DNA of 64,000 bases from positions 62,001 to 126,000 of the forward strand of contig NZ_AMYT01000022.1 of assembly GCF_000313915.1 (NCBI RefSeq), read 5' to 3'. The position numbers and the translations under genes are program-made. Positions 37,888 through 46,328 of the stretch are shown piece after piece; the stretch's first letter is position 1; each line of letters opens with the position of its first letter. The stretch comes from Catellicoccus marimammalium M35/04/3. Its GTDB lineage: Bacteria > Bacillota > Bacilli > Lactobacillales > Catellicoccaceae. The notes under the pieces are model-generated. The model made no database searches, had not been told where the DNA came from, and saw only the letters and a list, made by a program, of their open reading frames with translations.

Positions 37888-39171
37888 ATGAACGAAAGTT
37901 GTTACCAAGTATTTAAAAATTATCGCTTTCAAGATTTTAAAGAAGAAGTATTAACCTTACTTTATCAACCGATGTTAGAGCCTTTTGATCTTAGCGTCTA
38001 TCGTTTTTTACTTGTGTTACCTGAAGAAAATAATTTCTTACATGAGGCGATGTTTTCTTTCTTATCTTGTAGCCAAGAGGAATTTTTGACCGCTCGATCT
38101 CATTTAGAAGCCATGGGTCTATTAAAAACGTATCAAGAGGAAGAAGGTCAAAATTATCGTTATGAATTATTCTCGCCCTTATCAGCGAAGCAGTTTTTTG
38201 CGGATGATATTTTAAGCTTTTTACTTTTTCATAAAATTGGCGAGTATAGCTTCCAACGATTGAAAAATTATTTCCTACCCAAAAAGGAATTCACGGGATA
38301 TCAAGAAATTACGAAACGATTTGATGAGGTATATGAATTTTCTGAACAGCAGTTCCAAGAAGCACAACCTTATCTATATCAAGAATCTACTCCTTGTGTA
38401 GAGCCATTATTTAAAACGACAAAAGAAGATGATCAATGGTTCCAACAATGGCTAGAATTGCTTCCAGAAATGGAAGTTGATTTATCTTCAGTACAACGCG
38501 AGCGAAAACGAATTTTGTTTTTACATCGCTCGTTTCAGTTTTCTGACTTTTATTGGGTAGAATTAATTAAAGCTTCTTGTGATCCAATGGATGGAGTTTT
38601 AGATGGAGAAAAATTACAAAAATTAGTTCTTCAATTACAACAAGAAGGCAAAAAAGAACCGCAAGAAGTAAAAGACAGTATTTCTATTCCCAAAATGAAA
38701 GATCAACGATTACAAAAGATGTTTGAAATTGCAAAACAATTGAAACCTTTGGAATTTCTATCTTCCATCAAAAAGCAAACACACGGTAGTATTATCACTA
38801 CAGAGAAATTTGCGATTACAGATTTATTACAACAAGAAATCCATCCTTTCTTGATTAACATTGTTTTGTATTATTTATTGATTGTAGAAAAAGAACCAGA
38901 ATTGCCTCGGAATCGATTTGAACGCATCATCAATCAACTAGGAAAGCATCAATACACAGATGTTTTAGAAATTTGGCAAGCATTACCAAACCTAGATCCA
39001 AAACATAAAAAGACAGTAGCTAAAAAAGCTTCTTATACGAAAAATAAAGAAGAAAAGAAAGTGATTCGTCCAGAGTGGGAAGGAAAAGAGAAAAAACCAG
39101 TTCAAGAAGCTTCTGAGGAAGAAAAAGCAGATTTATTGGCACAATTAGAAGCGTTGAGGAATAAGAAATGA
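37888..39171 (+). CDS. dnaB: Replication initiation and membrane attachment protein DnaB (Gram-positive)
   Basis: 427 residues. This is the Gram-positive DnaB, not the helicase. Two DnaB/DnaD-type helical domains: N-terminal winged-helix part (Y-R-F-x-x-x-L-V-L-P region) and a C-terminal segment with the Y-Y-L-L-I-V-E-K-E-P-E-L-P motif. It loads the replicative helicase with DnaD and DnaI. ATG at 37888 preferred over 37885 because AGGAGG is then 5 bases away. It overlaps dnaI by 4 bases (ATGA). Confidence 0.9.
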   Translation: MNESCYQVFKNYRFQDFKEEVLTLLYQPMLEPFDLSVYRFLLVLPEENNFLHEAMFSFLSCSQEEFLTARSHLEAMGLLKTYQEEEGQNYRYELFSPLSAKQFFADDILSFLLFHKIGEYSFQRLKNYFLPKKEFTGYQEITKRFDEVYEFSEQQFQEAQPYLYQESTPCVEPLFKTTKEDDQWFQQWLELLPEMEVDLSSVQRERKRILFLHRSFQFSDFYWVELIKASCDPMDGVLDGEKLQKLVLQLQQEGKKEPQEVKDSISIPKMKDQRLQKMFEIAKQLKPLEFLSSIKKQTHGSIITTEKFAITDLLQQEIHPFLINIVLYYLLIVEKEPELPRNRFERIINQLGKHQYTDVLEIWQALPNLDPKHKKTVAKKASYTKNKEEKKVIRPEWEGKEKKPVQEASEEEKADLLAQLEALRNKK

Positions 39172-40100
39172 GAAAAGTGACAGAAATGATACAACCTTTG
39201 CCACCTTTTTTACAAGAAAAGATGGCCGAGCAAAAAGAAAAAATTTTGACTGCCCCATGCATTCAAGAATTTTTACAAAAAGAACAATTAACTGCATCAC
39301 AAATCAATGATAATTTCTTAGTGTTGCAACAATATTATGAAGAAAAAAAAGAAATAGAAGCAAAAGGGAAATTGACTCATTTTCCAGGTTATGTACCTGT
39401 ATTAGTTTGGCAGGAAGGTCATGCTTTAGTCGAGTATCAATTATCAGAACAAGAAAAGAGACGTCAAAAACAAGAAAAAGAGCAATCTTATATGAATTGT
39501 CTTTATCTACCACGTTCTTTACAAACCGTCTCTTTAGAACAAGTGAATTTTAAAGGCAATAAAAGCAAACTTTTCCCTAAAATTTTACATATGATTGAAG
39601 CCTTAGATGAAAGACAAGGAAATTATGTACCTGGTTTATACCTTTATGGTGAATTTGGTGTGGGTAAAACCTTTATGATGGCAGCTCTTTGTAATGAACT
39701 AGCCAAAAAACATATTTCTTCTTTATTGATTAATCTTTCAATGTTTATTAGTGAATTAAAAGAAAAAATGGGGACTCCTGAATATCGCAGTTATAGTCAG
39801 CATATTTTGCAAAAAATGAAGACGGTATCGGTATTAGTAATGGATGATATTGGGATGGAATCAATGAGTGATTGGGTACGCGATGATATATTAATGCCTG
39901 TATTACAATATCGCATGCAAGAGGAAAAGACGACTTGTTTTACTTCAAATTTAAGTCCTCAAAAACTAGAAGAGCATTTTGCCGACACAAGAACGAGTAC
40001 GAATCATTTAAAAGCCAAACGCTTAATGGAACGTATCCTATTTTTAGCCGATCCATTCTTAGTGGAAGATAAAAATAATCGTCAGGTGTCAAGAAAATAA
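39168..40100 (+). CDS. dnaI: Primosomal helicase loader DnaI
   Basis: 310 residues, AAA+ ATPase. N-terminal helicase-binding region, then Walker A G-E-F-G-V-G-K-T near residue 165, Walker B V-L-V-M-D-D-I-G, and the C-terminal S-N-L-S and M-E-R-I motifs. Loads the replicative helicase at oriC. The dnaB-dnaI pair is the usual Firmicutes order. Confidence 0.94.
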   Translation: MRKVTEMIQPLPPFLQEKMAEQKEKILTAPCIQEFLQKEQLTASQINDNFLVLQQYYEEKKEIEAKGKLTHFPGYVPVLVWQEGHALVEYQLSEQEKRRQKQEKEQSYMNCLYLPRSLQTVSLEQVNFKGNKSKLFPKILHMIEALDERQGNYVPGLYLYGEFGVGKTFMMAALCNELAKKHISSLLINLSMFISELKEKMGTPEYRSYSQHILQKMKTVSVLVMDDIGMESMSDWVRDDILMPVLQYRMQEEKTTCFTSNLSPQKLEEHFADTRTSTNHLKAKRLMERILFLADPFLVEDKNNRQVSRK

Positions 40101-40103
40101 CGT

Positions 40104-40132
40104 TGACAAATAAAAAAACAATGCTTATAATA
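40104..40132 (+). promoter_or_regulatory. Consensus sigA promoter for DUF177-rpmF
   Basis: TTGACA (40104-40109), 17-base spacer, TATAAT (40127-40132): both hexamers perfect. It begins 4 bases after the dnaI stop and gives a short untranslated region of about 20 bases to the DUF177 start. It separates ribosomal-protein expression from dnaBI. Confidence 0.93.
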
Positions 40133-40159
40133 ATTTTTGTTATAGGTAGAGGTGATTGT

Positions 40160-40720
40160 ATGAAATGGTCGATTCAAGAATTACGAAAAAAAAATGAGGC
40201 TGTGGTACACATTGATGAAACAATGGATGTCAAAGCGAGTTTATTAGCTCGTGATGATGAACTTATCGATGTATCACCGATACATGTTCAAGGAGATTTA
40301 GTCATTGAAGATAGTGACTTTCTTTTGAACGCTAATGTTACTTGTGAAGTGACTTTACCTTCAAGTCGTTCTTTGACTCCCGTGACGGTTCCTTTAGATT
40401 TCGATTTTCAAGAAATCTATATGACACCCGAACAAGATCGTAATCGTCCAGAATCTTTACAAGATGAAATTGTTTTTGTCTTAGAAAAAGATTTAATTGA
40501 CATTACAGAAGCAGTAGAGGATAATCTCTTATTGAACCTACCCATTCAAGTATTATCTCCAGAAGAAGAAGCAGGAGAAGATTTACCAATGGGACAAGGT
40601 TGGGAAGTCATTTTAGAAAGTGATTACGAAGAACAGAAGAAACGAACACAAGAAGAAACTGTTGATCCCCGTCTTGCTAAATTATCAACTTTGTTTGCAG
40701 AAACAGAGGAAGAAGAGTAA
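40160..40720 (+). CDS. DUF177/YceD-family protein
   Basis: 186 residues, DUF177 (YceD) family, linked in bacteria to 23S rRNA maturation and nearly always placed before rpmF. The core has W-S-I-Q-E-L, a V-x-G-D-L-x-I strand, and an acidic central region. The ATG at 40160 follows GAGGTGATTGT; the reading frame extends 19 codons further upstream but across the promoter. Cys residues of zinc-binding members are largely missing. Confidence 0.88.
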   Translation: MKWSIQELRKKNEAVVHIDETMDVKASLLARDDELIDVSPIHVQGDLVIEDSDFLLNANVTCEVTLPSSRSLTPVTVPLDFDFQEIYMTPEQDRNRPESLQDEIVFVLEKDLIDITEAVEDNLLLNLPIQVLSPEEEAGEDLPMGQGWEVILESDYEEQKKRTQEETVDPRLAKLSTLFAETEEEE

Positions 40721-40767
40721 GATGGTTTGGAATACATGACTTTTGTCATGAATAAATAAGGAGGTAT

Positions 40768-40776
40768 ATGGACTAA
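40768..40776 (+). other. Two-codon start-stop ORF (Met-Asp) overlapping the rpmF start
   Basis: ATG-GAC-TAA, whose stop overlaps the rpmF start codon as TAATG. The AAGGAGGT site is 2 bases from this ATG and 10 from the rpmF ATG. It may be neutral or support re-initiation. Confidence 0.4.
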
Positions 40777-40955
40777 TGGCAGTACCAGCTAGAAGAACTT
40801 CTAAAGCTAAAAAAGCAAAACGTCGTACACATTATAAATTACAAATGCCAGGTTTAAGCGCTTGCCCTAACTGTGGTGAAATGAAACGTAGTCACCATGC
40901 ATGCCCAGCTTGTGGAACTTATAAAGGTCAAGACGTTCGTGGCAACGAAGCGTAA
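40776..40955 (+). CDS. rpmF: Ribosomal protein bL32
   Basis: 59 residues: [19 protein letters not shown] start, then a four-cysteine zinc ribbon (C-P-N-C and C-P-A-C). Large ribosomal subunit protein of the zinc-binding C+ type, so it should be zinc-dependent. Co-transcribed with the DUF177 gene. Confidence 0.97.
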   Translation: MAVPARRTSKAKKAKRRTHYKLQMPGLSACPNCGEMKRSHHACPACGTYKGQDVRGNEA

Positions 40956-40985
40956 TAATAAGATACTGAATTATAGTGGAGTATC

Positions 40986-41026
40986 AAAACCTCAAGGCAA
41001 CCATGGAGTCTTGAGGTTTTTTTTTA
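40986..41026 (+). terminator. Terminator between rpmF and the two-component system
   Basis: AAAACCTCAAG / CTTGAGGTTTT stem (40986-40996, 41010-41020), 13-base loop, T run. Only about 25 bases separate it from the next start codon. Confidence 0.88.
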
Positions 41027-41049
41027 AATAAACATAGGGGGAAACTACA

Positions 41050-41742
41050 ATGCATCGAATTTTAATTATTGAAGATGAAAAGAATTTAGCTCGTTTTGTT
41101 GTATTGGAGTTAAAACATGAAGGATATGAGACAGAAGTTCATTACAATGGACGTACAGGATTAGAAGCAGCGTTGAATGAAGATTGGGACGCAATCTTAT
41201 TAGATTTAATGTTACCAGAATTAAATGGATTGGAAGTTTGCCGTCGCATTCGCCAAGTGAAAGATACTCCAATTATTATGATGACTGCACGTGATTCTGT
41301 GATTGATCGTGTTTCTGGTTTAGATCATGGAGCCGATGATTATATCGTAAAACCTTTTGCGATTGAAGAATTATTAGCCCGTTTACGTGCTTTATTACGT
41401 CGAATTGATATTGAAGTAGATAAAAATGTACACAAAAAGACAACCTTAACTTATCGTGATTTAGTGGTAGAAAAGGAAAATCGCATTGTTCGTCGCAATA
41501 ATGAGATTATTGAACTCACTAAACGAGAATATGAACTATTAGTAATGTTGATGGAAAATGTAAATGTGGTTCTATCACGTGAAGTATTACTAAAAAATGT
41601 TTGGGGCTACGAAAGTGTCTCTGAAACCAATGTAGTAGATGTTTATATTCGTTATTTACGTAATAAAATCGATGTCTATGGCGCAGAAAGCTATATTCAA
41701 ACGATTCGTGGTACCGGCTATGTAATGCGTACGAATGAATAA
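41050..41742 (+). CDS. OmpR-family response regulator (LisR/CsrR/ArlR type)
   Basis: 230 residues. Receiver domain with E-D-E acidic pocket, phospho-acceptor Asp in I-L-L-D-L-M-L-P, and Lys in Y-I-V-K-P-F-A. C-terminal winged helix ends R-G-T-G-Y-V-M-R. The sequence is closest in feel to the LisR/CsrR/ArlR group controlling envelope stress and virulence; exact orthology is not proven. The kinase gene overlaps by 8 bases. Confidence 0.9.
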   Translation: MHRILIIEDEKNLARFVVLELKHEGYETEVHYNGRTGLEAALNEDWDAILLDLMLPELNGLEVCRRIRQVKDTPIIMMTARDSVIDRVSGLDHGADDYIVKPFAIEELLARLRALLRRIDIEVDKNVHKKTTLTYRDLVVEKENRIVRRNNEIIELTKREYELLVMLMENVNVVLSREVLLKNVWGYESVSETNVVDVYIRYLRNKIDVYGAESYIQTIRGTGYVMRTNE

Positions 41743-43207
41743 GGAACATTCCTTTAAAAAATTTCGTATTAAATCTTTACGGGTCAAATGGGTCACATTA
41801 ACATTAACATTTATTTTAGGGATGTTTTTAATTTTTTCTACCTTTATTTATTACAATGCGACACAAATGATGTCCATTGAAGGAAGAAAAAATATTGAGT
41901 TGACAATTGAGGATATGGTACGTCAATTATCACAATCGGACCAGTCTCTTGATAAAAAAACATCGAATACTCTATTGTCTAAAGCGGTTAAAATTTCTGG
42001 TGGAAAAGGAAACTATACCGTAAATGTTGGAAATTTAATCGCTGAATTAGGACAAGATGAGCTCTATGCTTATGTTTATTCTGCAGATAAAAAATTGGTA
42101 GTGGAAACAAGACCAAAAAAAGACTACCAGTCAAAACCATTGGTTCAAAATATTCACTTACGCCGCGTAAATGGAATGCCAGGGTTTGTTGTAGGAAAGG
42201 AAGTTCGTTCGAAAAAAACAAATAAAGTAGTCGGTTACGTCCAGCTATTTTATGAATTGGATGATTTGAACCATATTCGCAAAGATATTGTTCATAACAT
42301 TGAAATTTTTGTGGTTATTGGTTTAATTATTTCTTTCCTAGGAGCAATTTTAATCTCGCATTACTTCTTAGATCCACTACAAAAACTCGTGAATACGATG
42401 AAAATAATGCAAGAAGACCCAATGACCGATGAAAGAACGCCGTTACCTAAAGATAAAAATGAATTATGGGAATTAACCAAATCAAGTAATCATATGATGG
42501 ATCAAGTTCAGCGCTATATCCATCAACAAGAGCAGTTTGTTGAAGATGTATCTCATGAATTGCGAACGCCGGTAGCGATTATTGAAGGGCATCTTCAAAT
42601 GTTAAACCGTTGGGGAAAAGATGATCCAGAAATTTTATCTGAATCATTAGAGGCGTCCTTACAAGAGATTGACCGAATGAAAGCATTAGTCCAAGAAATG
42701 CTTGATTTAACAAGAATTGACCAAGAAGAATTACAATATCAAAATGAAACTTGTGTGGCTCGCAGTTTAGTGCAACAAGTTTTAAATAATTTCCAAATTT
42801 TATATCCAGACTTTTCATTTGTTTTAAATGATGAATTACTCGAGCCTGTAGAAGTTTGTATTTGTCATCGTCATTTAGAACAATTGTTAGTCATTTTAAT
42901 TGATAATGCCGTGAAATATTCAACGGATAAAAAAGTCGTTCATGTGACTTTATCTGCGAATACTCGTCATTTAGAAATTGCCGTTCAAGACTTTGGAGAA
43001 GGAATTTCTAAAGAAGATTTACAAAAAATCTTTGATCGTTTCTATCGAGTAGACAAAGCAAGAAGTCGTCAAAAGGGTGGAAATGGATTAGGATTAGCTA
43101 TTGCGCAAAAATTAGTCGAGGTTTATCACGGAAAATTATCTGTGGATAGCATTTTGGATGAAGGTACGGTTTTCCATATCGAATTACCAATTAAAAAGGA
43201 AAAATAA
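41735..43207 (+). CDS. Sensor histidine kinase (LisK/CsrS/ArlS type)
   Basis: 490 residues. Two membrane segments (about 20-40 and 188-208) flank an extracytoplasmic sensor of about 145 residues. HAMP at about 210-265, HisKA with H in D-V-S-H-E-L-R-T-P-V near 272, and an HATPase domain with N box (L-I-D-N-A-V-K-Y), G1 D-F-G-E-G-I and G2 G-N-G-L-G-L-A-I. No ribosome site of its own, so it is probably translationally coupled to the regulator. Confidence 0.92.
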   Translation: MNKEHSFKKFRIKSLRVKWVTLTLTFILGMFLIFSTFIYYNATQMMSIEGRKNIELTIEDMVRQLSQSDQSLDKKTSNTLLSKAVKISGGKGNYTVNVGNLIAELGQDELYAYVYSADKKLVVETRPKKDYQSKPLVQNIHLRRVNGMPGFVVGKEVRSKKTNKVVGYVQLFYELDDLNHIRKDIVHNIEIFVVIGLIISFLGAILISHYFLDPLQKLVNTMKIMQEDPMTDERTPLPKDKNELWELTKSSNHMMDQVQRYIHQQEQFVEDVSHELRTPVAIIEGHLQMLNRWGKDDPEILSESLEASLQEIDRMKALVQEMLDLTRIDQEELQYQNETCVARSLVQQVLNNFQILYPDFSFVLNDELLEPVEVCICHRHLEQLLVILIDNAVKYSTDKKVVHVTLSANTRHLEIAVQDFGEGISKEDLQKIFDRFYRVDKARSRQKGGNGLGLAIAQKLVEVYHGKLSVDSILDEGTVFHIELPIKKEK

Positions 43208-43242
43208 AAGCAGAGAGAATTTTGTTCTCTCTGCTTTTTTGT
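43206..43242. terminator. Bidirectional terminator between the kinase and yidC genes
   Basis: AAAAGCAGAGAGAA / TTCTCTCTGCTTTT perfect stem with flanking A and T runs. Confidence 0.93.
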
Positions 43243-43251
43243 TTGAACTTC

Positions 43252-44304
43252 TTAATGTGGATGATTTTGTTTTCCAGCATTACGACGATGATCTTCGTTA
43301 GAGGTTGATTCGTCAGAAGTTGGTTCGTTATTTTGATTTACAACGTCATGAGTATCATGACGATGTCTTTGTTTTCCGGCATTACGACGATGATCTTCTG
43401 TCTGTCCTTGAGCTTGCACTTGTTGACGCTCTTGACGTTCACGGTGACGGTCAATCATGTCTTGTGGGATGATTTCATCCACATCAATCGTTGTTTTTGG
43501 TGGGTTTTTCTTCAATTGTTCTGCCACTTGTTTTTTGATACGTGGTTTGTGGTAGAAATTGATGATTAATGTTTGAATACAACTGAAAATACCACCAATA
43601 ATCCAATATAAAGTTACTCCAGCAGGAGCGTTAAAGGACATCATACCAATCATAATTGGACTTACCATCATTGGCATCATCATCTGTTTACGTTGCTCTT
43701 TTGGTACAGATAGAGAACTTAAGTAACTTTGTAAGAAATAAGCACCCATCGCGATTAAAGCAAATAGCATACTTGCTTTTCCTAATGAGAAACCTAAAAA
43801 GACCGATTGATCAATCCCTGGTGTGTAACGAGCAGAGAAGTATAACGCAGTAAAGAATGGCATTTGGATGATTAATGGTAAACATCCCATTCCACCAAAT
43901 AAACTGATGTTATTTTCTTTCATCAACGCTCCATAGGCAATGGTCAATTTTTGTTTTTCTTCTTCGGTTTGAGCTAAACGCATTTTTTCTTGAATTCGTT
44001 GCATCTCTGGCTGGATGGCTTGCATTTTTTCTTGTTGTAGCATCATTTTTTTGGATTGACTTAATCCTAATGGCAAGATACATAGACGAACAATTAAGGT
44101 AATAACGATAATTGCTAATCCATATCCTAGGTGTAGGTTATTCGCAAAGAAATGAATGGCTGCACTCATTGGGCGAACTAATAAGTTATATACCCAACCG
44201 TCTCCTGTAGGATGTCCAGAAGCATCCGTCTGTACACATCCTGTTAAAAGGACCGCTAAAAACAATAAGCCACCAAAAAGATATAATTTTTTGCGTTGTT
44301 TCAT
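43252..44304 (-). CDS. yidC: Membrane protein insertase YidC2, lipoprotein type, with His-rich tail
   Basis: 350 residues. Lipobox L-L-T-G-C at residues 19-23 marks it as a lipoprotein. Five membrane segments follow, with the family segments G-Y-G-L-A-I-I-V-I-T-L-I-V-R, G-G-M-G-C-L-P-L-I-I-Q-M-P and A-P-A-G-V-x-L-Y-W. The long basic C-terminal tail is that of YidC2, which binds ribosomes. The tail contains a duplicated E-D-H-R-R-N-A-G-K-Q motif and many His residues. Single gene, own ribosome site AAAGGGG. Confidence 0.93.
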   Translation of the reverse strand: MKQRKKLYLFGGLLFLAVLLTGCVQTDASGHPTGDGWVYNLLVRPMSAAIHFFANNLHLGYGLAIIVITLIVRLCILPLGLSQSKKMMLQQEKMQAIQPEMQRIQEKMRLAQTEEEKQKLTIAYGALMKENNISLFGGMGCLPLIIQMPFFTALYFSARYTPGIDQSVFLGFSLGKASMLFALIAMGAYFLQSYLSSLSVPKEQRKQMMMPMMVSPIMIGMMSFNAPAGVTLYWIIGGIFSCIQTLIINFYHKPRIKKQVAEQLKKNPPKTTIDVDEIIPQDMIDRHRERQERQQVQAQGQTEDHRRNAGKQRHRHDTHDVVNQNNEPTSDESTSNEDHRRNAGKQNHPH

Positions 44305-44396
44305 ATGTTTCCCCTTTCTAAATATACAGATTAACTATAAAGGAAACAGGAAGAATAATCAATATTCATCCCAAGAAAGAAAGGGGAAAATTAAAT

Positions 44397-44669
44397 TTAT
44401 AGTACGGAAAAATGAGTGTATTGTGGCTCATTGGAAACGACTTCTTTCGTATAAGAAGTAACAAATCCAGCGGGACTGGGACAACGTTGAACGATGGTCG
44501 CTAGGTCATCTACCTCTTCCTCATTGCCTTGAAGAATGACTTCTACAGAACCATCATTTAAATTTTTAGCATAACCATGGACATTTCGTTCATCTGCTTT
44601 CATTTTTGTTGTGTAACGAAAAGCAACTCCTTGGACACAACCTTGAACATTCATCTTTATTGTCTTCAT
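44397..44669 (-). CDS. acyP: Acylphosphatase
   Basis: 90 residues. The phosphate loop G-C-V-Q-G-V-A-F-R with its catalytic Arg and the Asn in Y-A-K-N-L-N-D-G-S-V-E-V are both present. Hydrolyses acyl phosphates in the cytoplasm. Convergent arrangement is absent; it is divergent from the trmH-family gene, as is frequent in enterococci. Confidence 0.94.
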   Translation of the reverse strand: MKTIKMNVQGCVQGVAFRYTTKMKADERNVHGYAKNLNDGSVEVILQGNEEEVDDLATIVQRCPSPAGFVTSYTKEVVSNEPQYTHFSVL

Positions 44670-44760
44670 AAAAATCCCTCCTAGTGTTATTATAGCAAAG
44701 AAAGAGTGCAGTTTATTTGAGAATGAATATCAATAAAGACTATACTAAAGGAGGAAAAAG

Positions 44761-45510
44761 ATGGAGATTATTACTTCAACGAAAAATCAATGGGTGAAAA
44801 CCGTAAAGACTTTATATAAAAGAAAAGGACGTAAAGAATCGGGCTGTTTTATTTTAGAAGGATGGCATTTGCTAGAAGAAGCGTTAAAAGCAGGAGCCAA
44901 AATTGAACAAATTTTTGTTTTAGAAAGTCAACAAGAACGGTTACAAGAAGTAGAAGGAATTCCTGTCTATTGTGTGACAGAATCTGTTTTAAAAGCAATG
45001 AGTAGTGCAGAAAAACCACAAGGAGTATTAGCGATTGCTAAACAATGGGAATATCCAGAATTAACGTTAGAGGGAGCTTGGGTCTTTTTAGATCGAGTTC
45101 AAGATCCAGGAAATGTGGGAACCATTATTCGTACTGCAGATGCGGCAGGATATCAAGGTGTGATTTTAGGCGAAGGATGTGCGGACCTTTATAATGATAA
45201 AGTATTGCGTTCGATGCAAGGAAGCCAATATCACATTCCGGTTTACGAAAAATCATTAACCGAAATTATCCCACAATTTAAAGCTCAAGGTGGAAAAGTT
45301 TATGGCACAAAATTAGATAAAAATGCTCAAGATTATCGAGAAGTACATCCACAAGGAGATTATGCCATCTTAATGGGGAATGAAGGAAAAGGCGTTGCGA
45401 AAGAATTATTGGATCAAACCAATCAAAATGTTTTTATTCCAATGAGAGGGCAAGCGGAAAGTTTGAATGTCGCCATCGCAACTGCCATTTTATTATTTGC
45501 TTGGCAATAA
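44761..45510 (+). CDS. TrmH/SpoU-family RNA 2'-O-methyltransferase
   Basis: 249 residues. N-terminal substrate-binding domain (S-T-K-N-Q-W-V-K, F-I-L-E-G) and a C-terminal SPOUT knot with D-R-V-Q-D-P-G-N-V-G-T-I-I-R-T-A-D-A, G-N-E-G-K-G and I-P-M-R-G-Q-A-E-S-L-N-V-A. All three SpoU motifs are intact. Target RNA cannot be told; likely 23S rRNA. Strong GGAGG site. Followed by an HD-domain gene in the same direction. Confidence 0.92.
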   Translation: MEIITSTKNQWVKTVKTLYKRKGRKESGCFILEGWHLLEEALKAGAKIEQIFVLESQQERLQEVEGIPVYCVTESVLKAMSSAEKPQGVLAIAKQWEYPELTLEGAWVFLDRVQDPGNVGTIIRTADAAGYQGVILGEGCADLYNDKVLRSMQGSQYHIPVYEKSLTEIIPQFKAQGGKVYGTKLDKNAQDYREVHPQGDYAILMGNEGKGVAKELLDQTNQNVFIPMRGQAESLNVAIATAILLFAWQ

Positions 45511-45525
45511 GAAAGAAGGATAAAA

Positions 45526-46116
45526 ATGGGAAAAAGAGATTGGTGTTATGATGCAGAATATCGAACTTATGTCGATGATTTACTAGAAAAACCACAAGTA
45601 CAAGAATTAAAAAATTATAAACATCATCATTATACAAATCGTTTAGATCACTCGATTGCGGTATCGTATTATAGTTATTTACTTGCAAAAAAGATGCATG
45701 CTAATGCTCGAGCTGTCGCAAGAGCAGGTTTGCTTCATGATATGTATTACTATGATAATGAAACCGCAAAAGAAGTATTGAATGGGGAAAATCATTATAA
45801 AGTGCATCCACAAATTGCAGCGATAAATGCCGCTCAAATTACAGATTTAAGTGATCTTGAAAAAGATATTATTCATAGCCATATGTTTGGAGCTACAATG
45901 ACGGTTCCTCATTACAAAGAAAGCTATATTGTTACGTTAATGGATAAGTATTGTTCGATTAAAGATGTGAGCTCTCCATTTTGGCAAAAGACAAAAGATA
46001 AGACAAAATCCTTTGTGCAAAATCATGAGACAACATTGAAATGTAAAGAGAAATTTGATAAAATCAAAAAAGAAAAAATGAAACCATTAGCGAAAAATGT
46101 TGAGGGAAAAGAGTAG
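45526..46116 (+). CDS. HD-domain phosphohydrolase
   Basis: 196 residues. The metal-binding H...HD...D pattern is visible: H-H-H-Y-T-N-R-L-D-H-S near residue 36, L-L-H-D-M near 71, and D-K-Y near 146. Substrate unknown. It ends at the T-box leader of pheS. Confidence 0.85.
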   Translation: MGKRDWCYDAEYRTYVDDLLEKPQVQELKNYKHHHYTNRLDHSIAVSYYSYLLAKKMHANARAVARAGLLHDMYYYDNETAKEVLNGENHYKVHPQIAAINAAQITDLSDLEKDIIHSHMFGATMTVPHYKESYIVTLMDKYCSIKDVSSPFWQKTKDKTKSFVQNHETTLKCKEKFDKIKKEKMKPLAKNVEGKE

Positions 46117-46120
46117 TTTT

Positions 46121-46308
46121 CCAACTCCGAATCCAGAGACTTCTACCTTGGCTGAAAGTAGAAGAGACGAGGGAAAATGAAGTTCACTTCCTGAATTGTT
46201 GATAAAACCGGTGGGAGCCGTTATCTTCTTTGAGTGTATGAGTGATCATAAATAAGGATGGTACCACGGGTGTCTTCGTTCCTTTACGGAATGAGGACTT
46301 TTTTTTTG
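46121..46308 (+). promoter_or_regulatory. T-box riboswitch, phenylalanine-specific, controlling pheST
   Basis: T-box sequence AAGGATGGTACCACGG at 46254-46269 is followed by a terminator hairpin (46272-46282 with 46288-46298) and nine T residues. In Stem I, an apical hairpin (CTTCTAC / GTAGAAG) is followed by the specifier TTC at 46183-46185 with an A after it, matching Phe. Stem I looks short, about 80 bases. Uncharged tRNA-Phe should prevent termination. Confidence 0.92.
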
Positions 46309-46328
46309 CCAAAGAAAGGAGATTTGTC

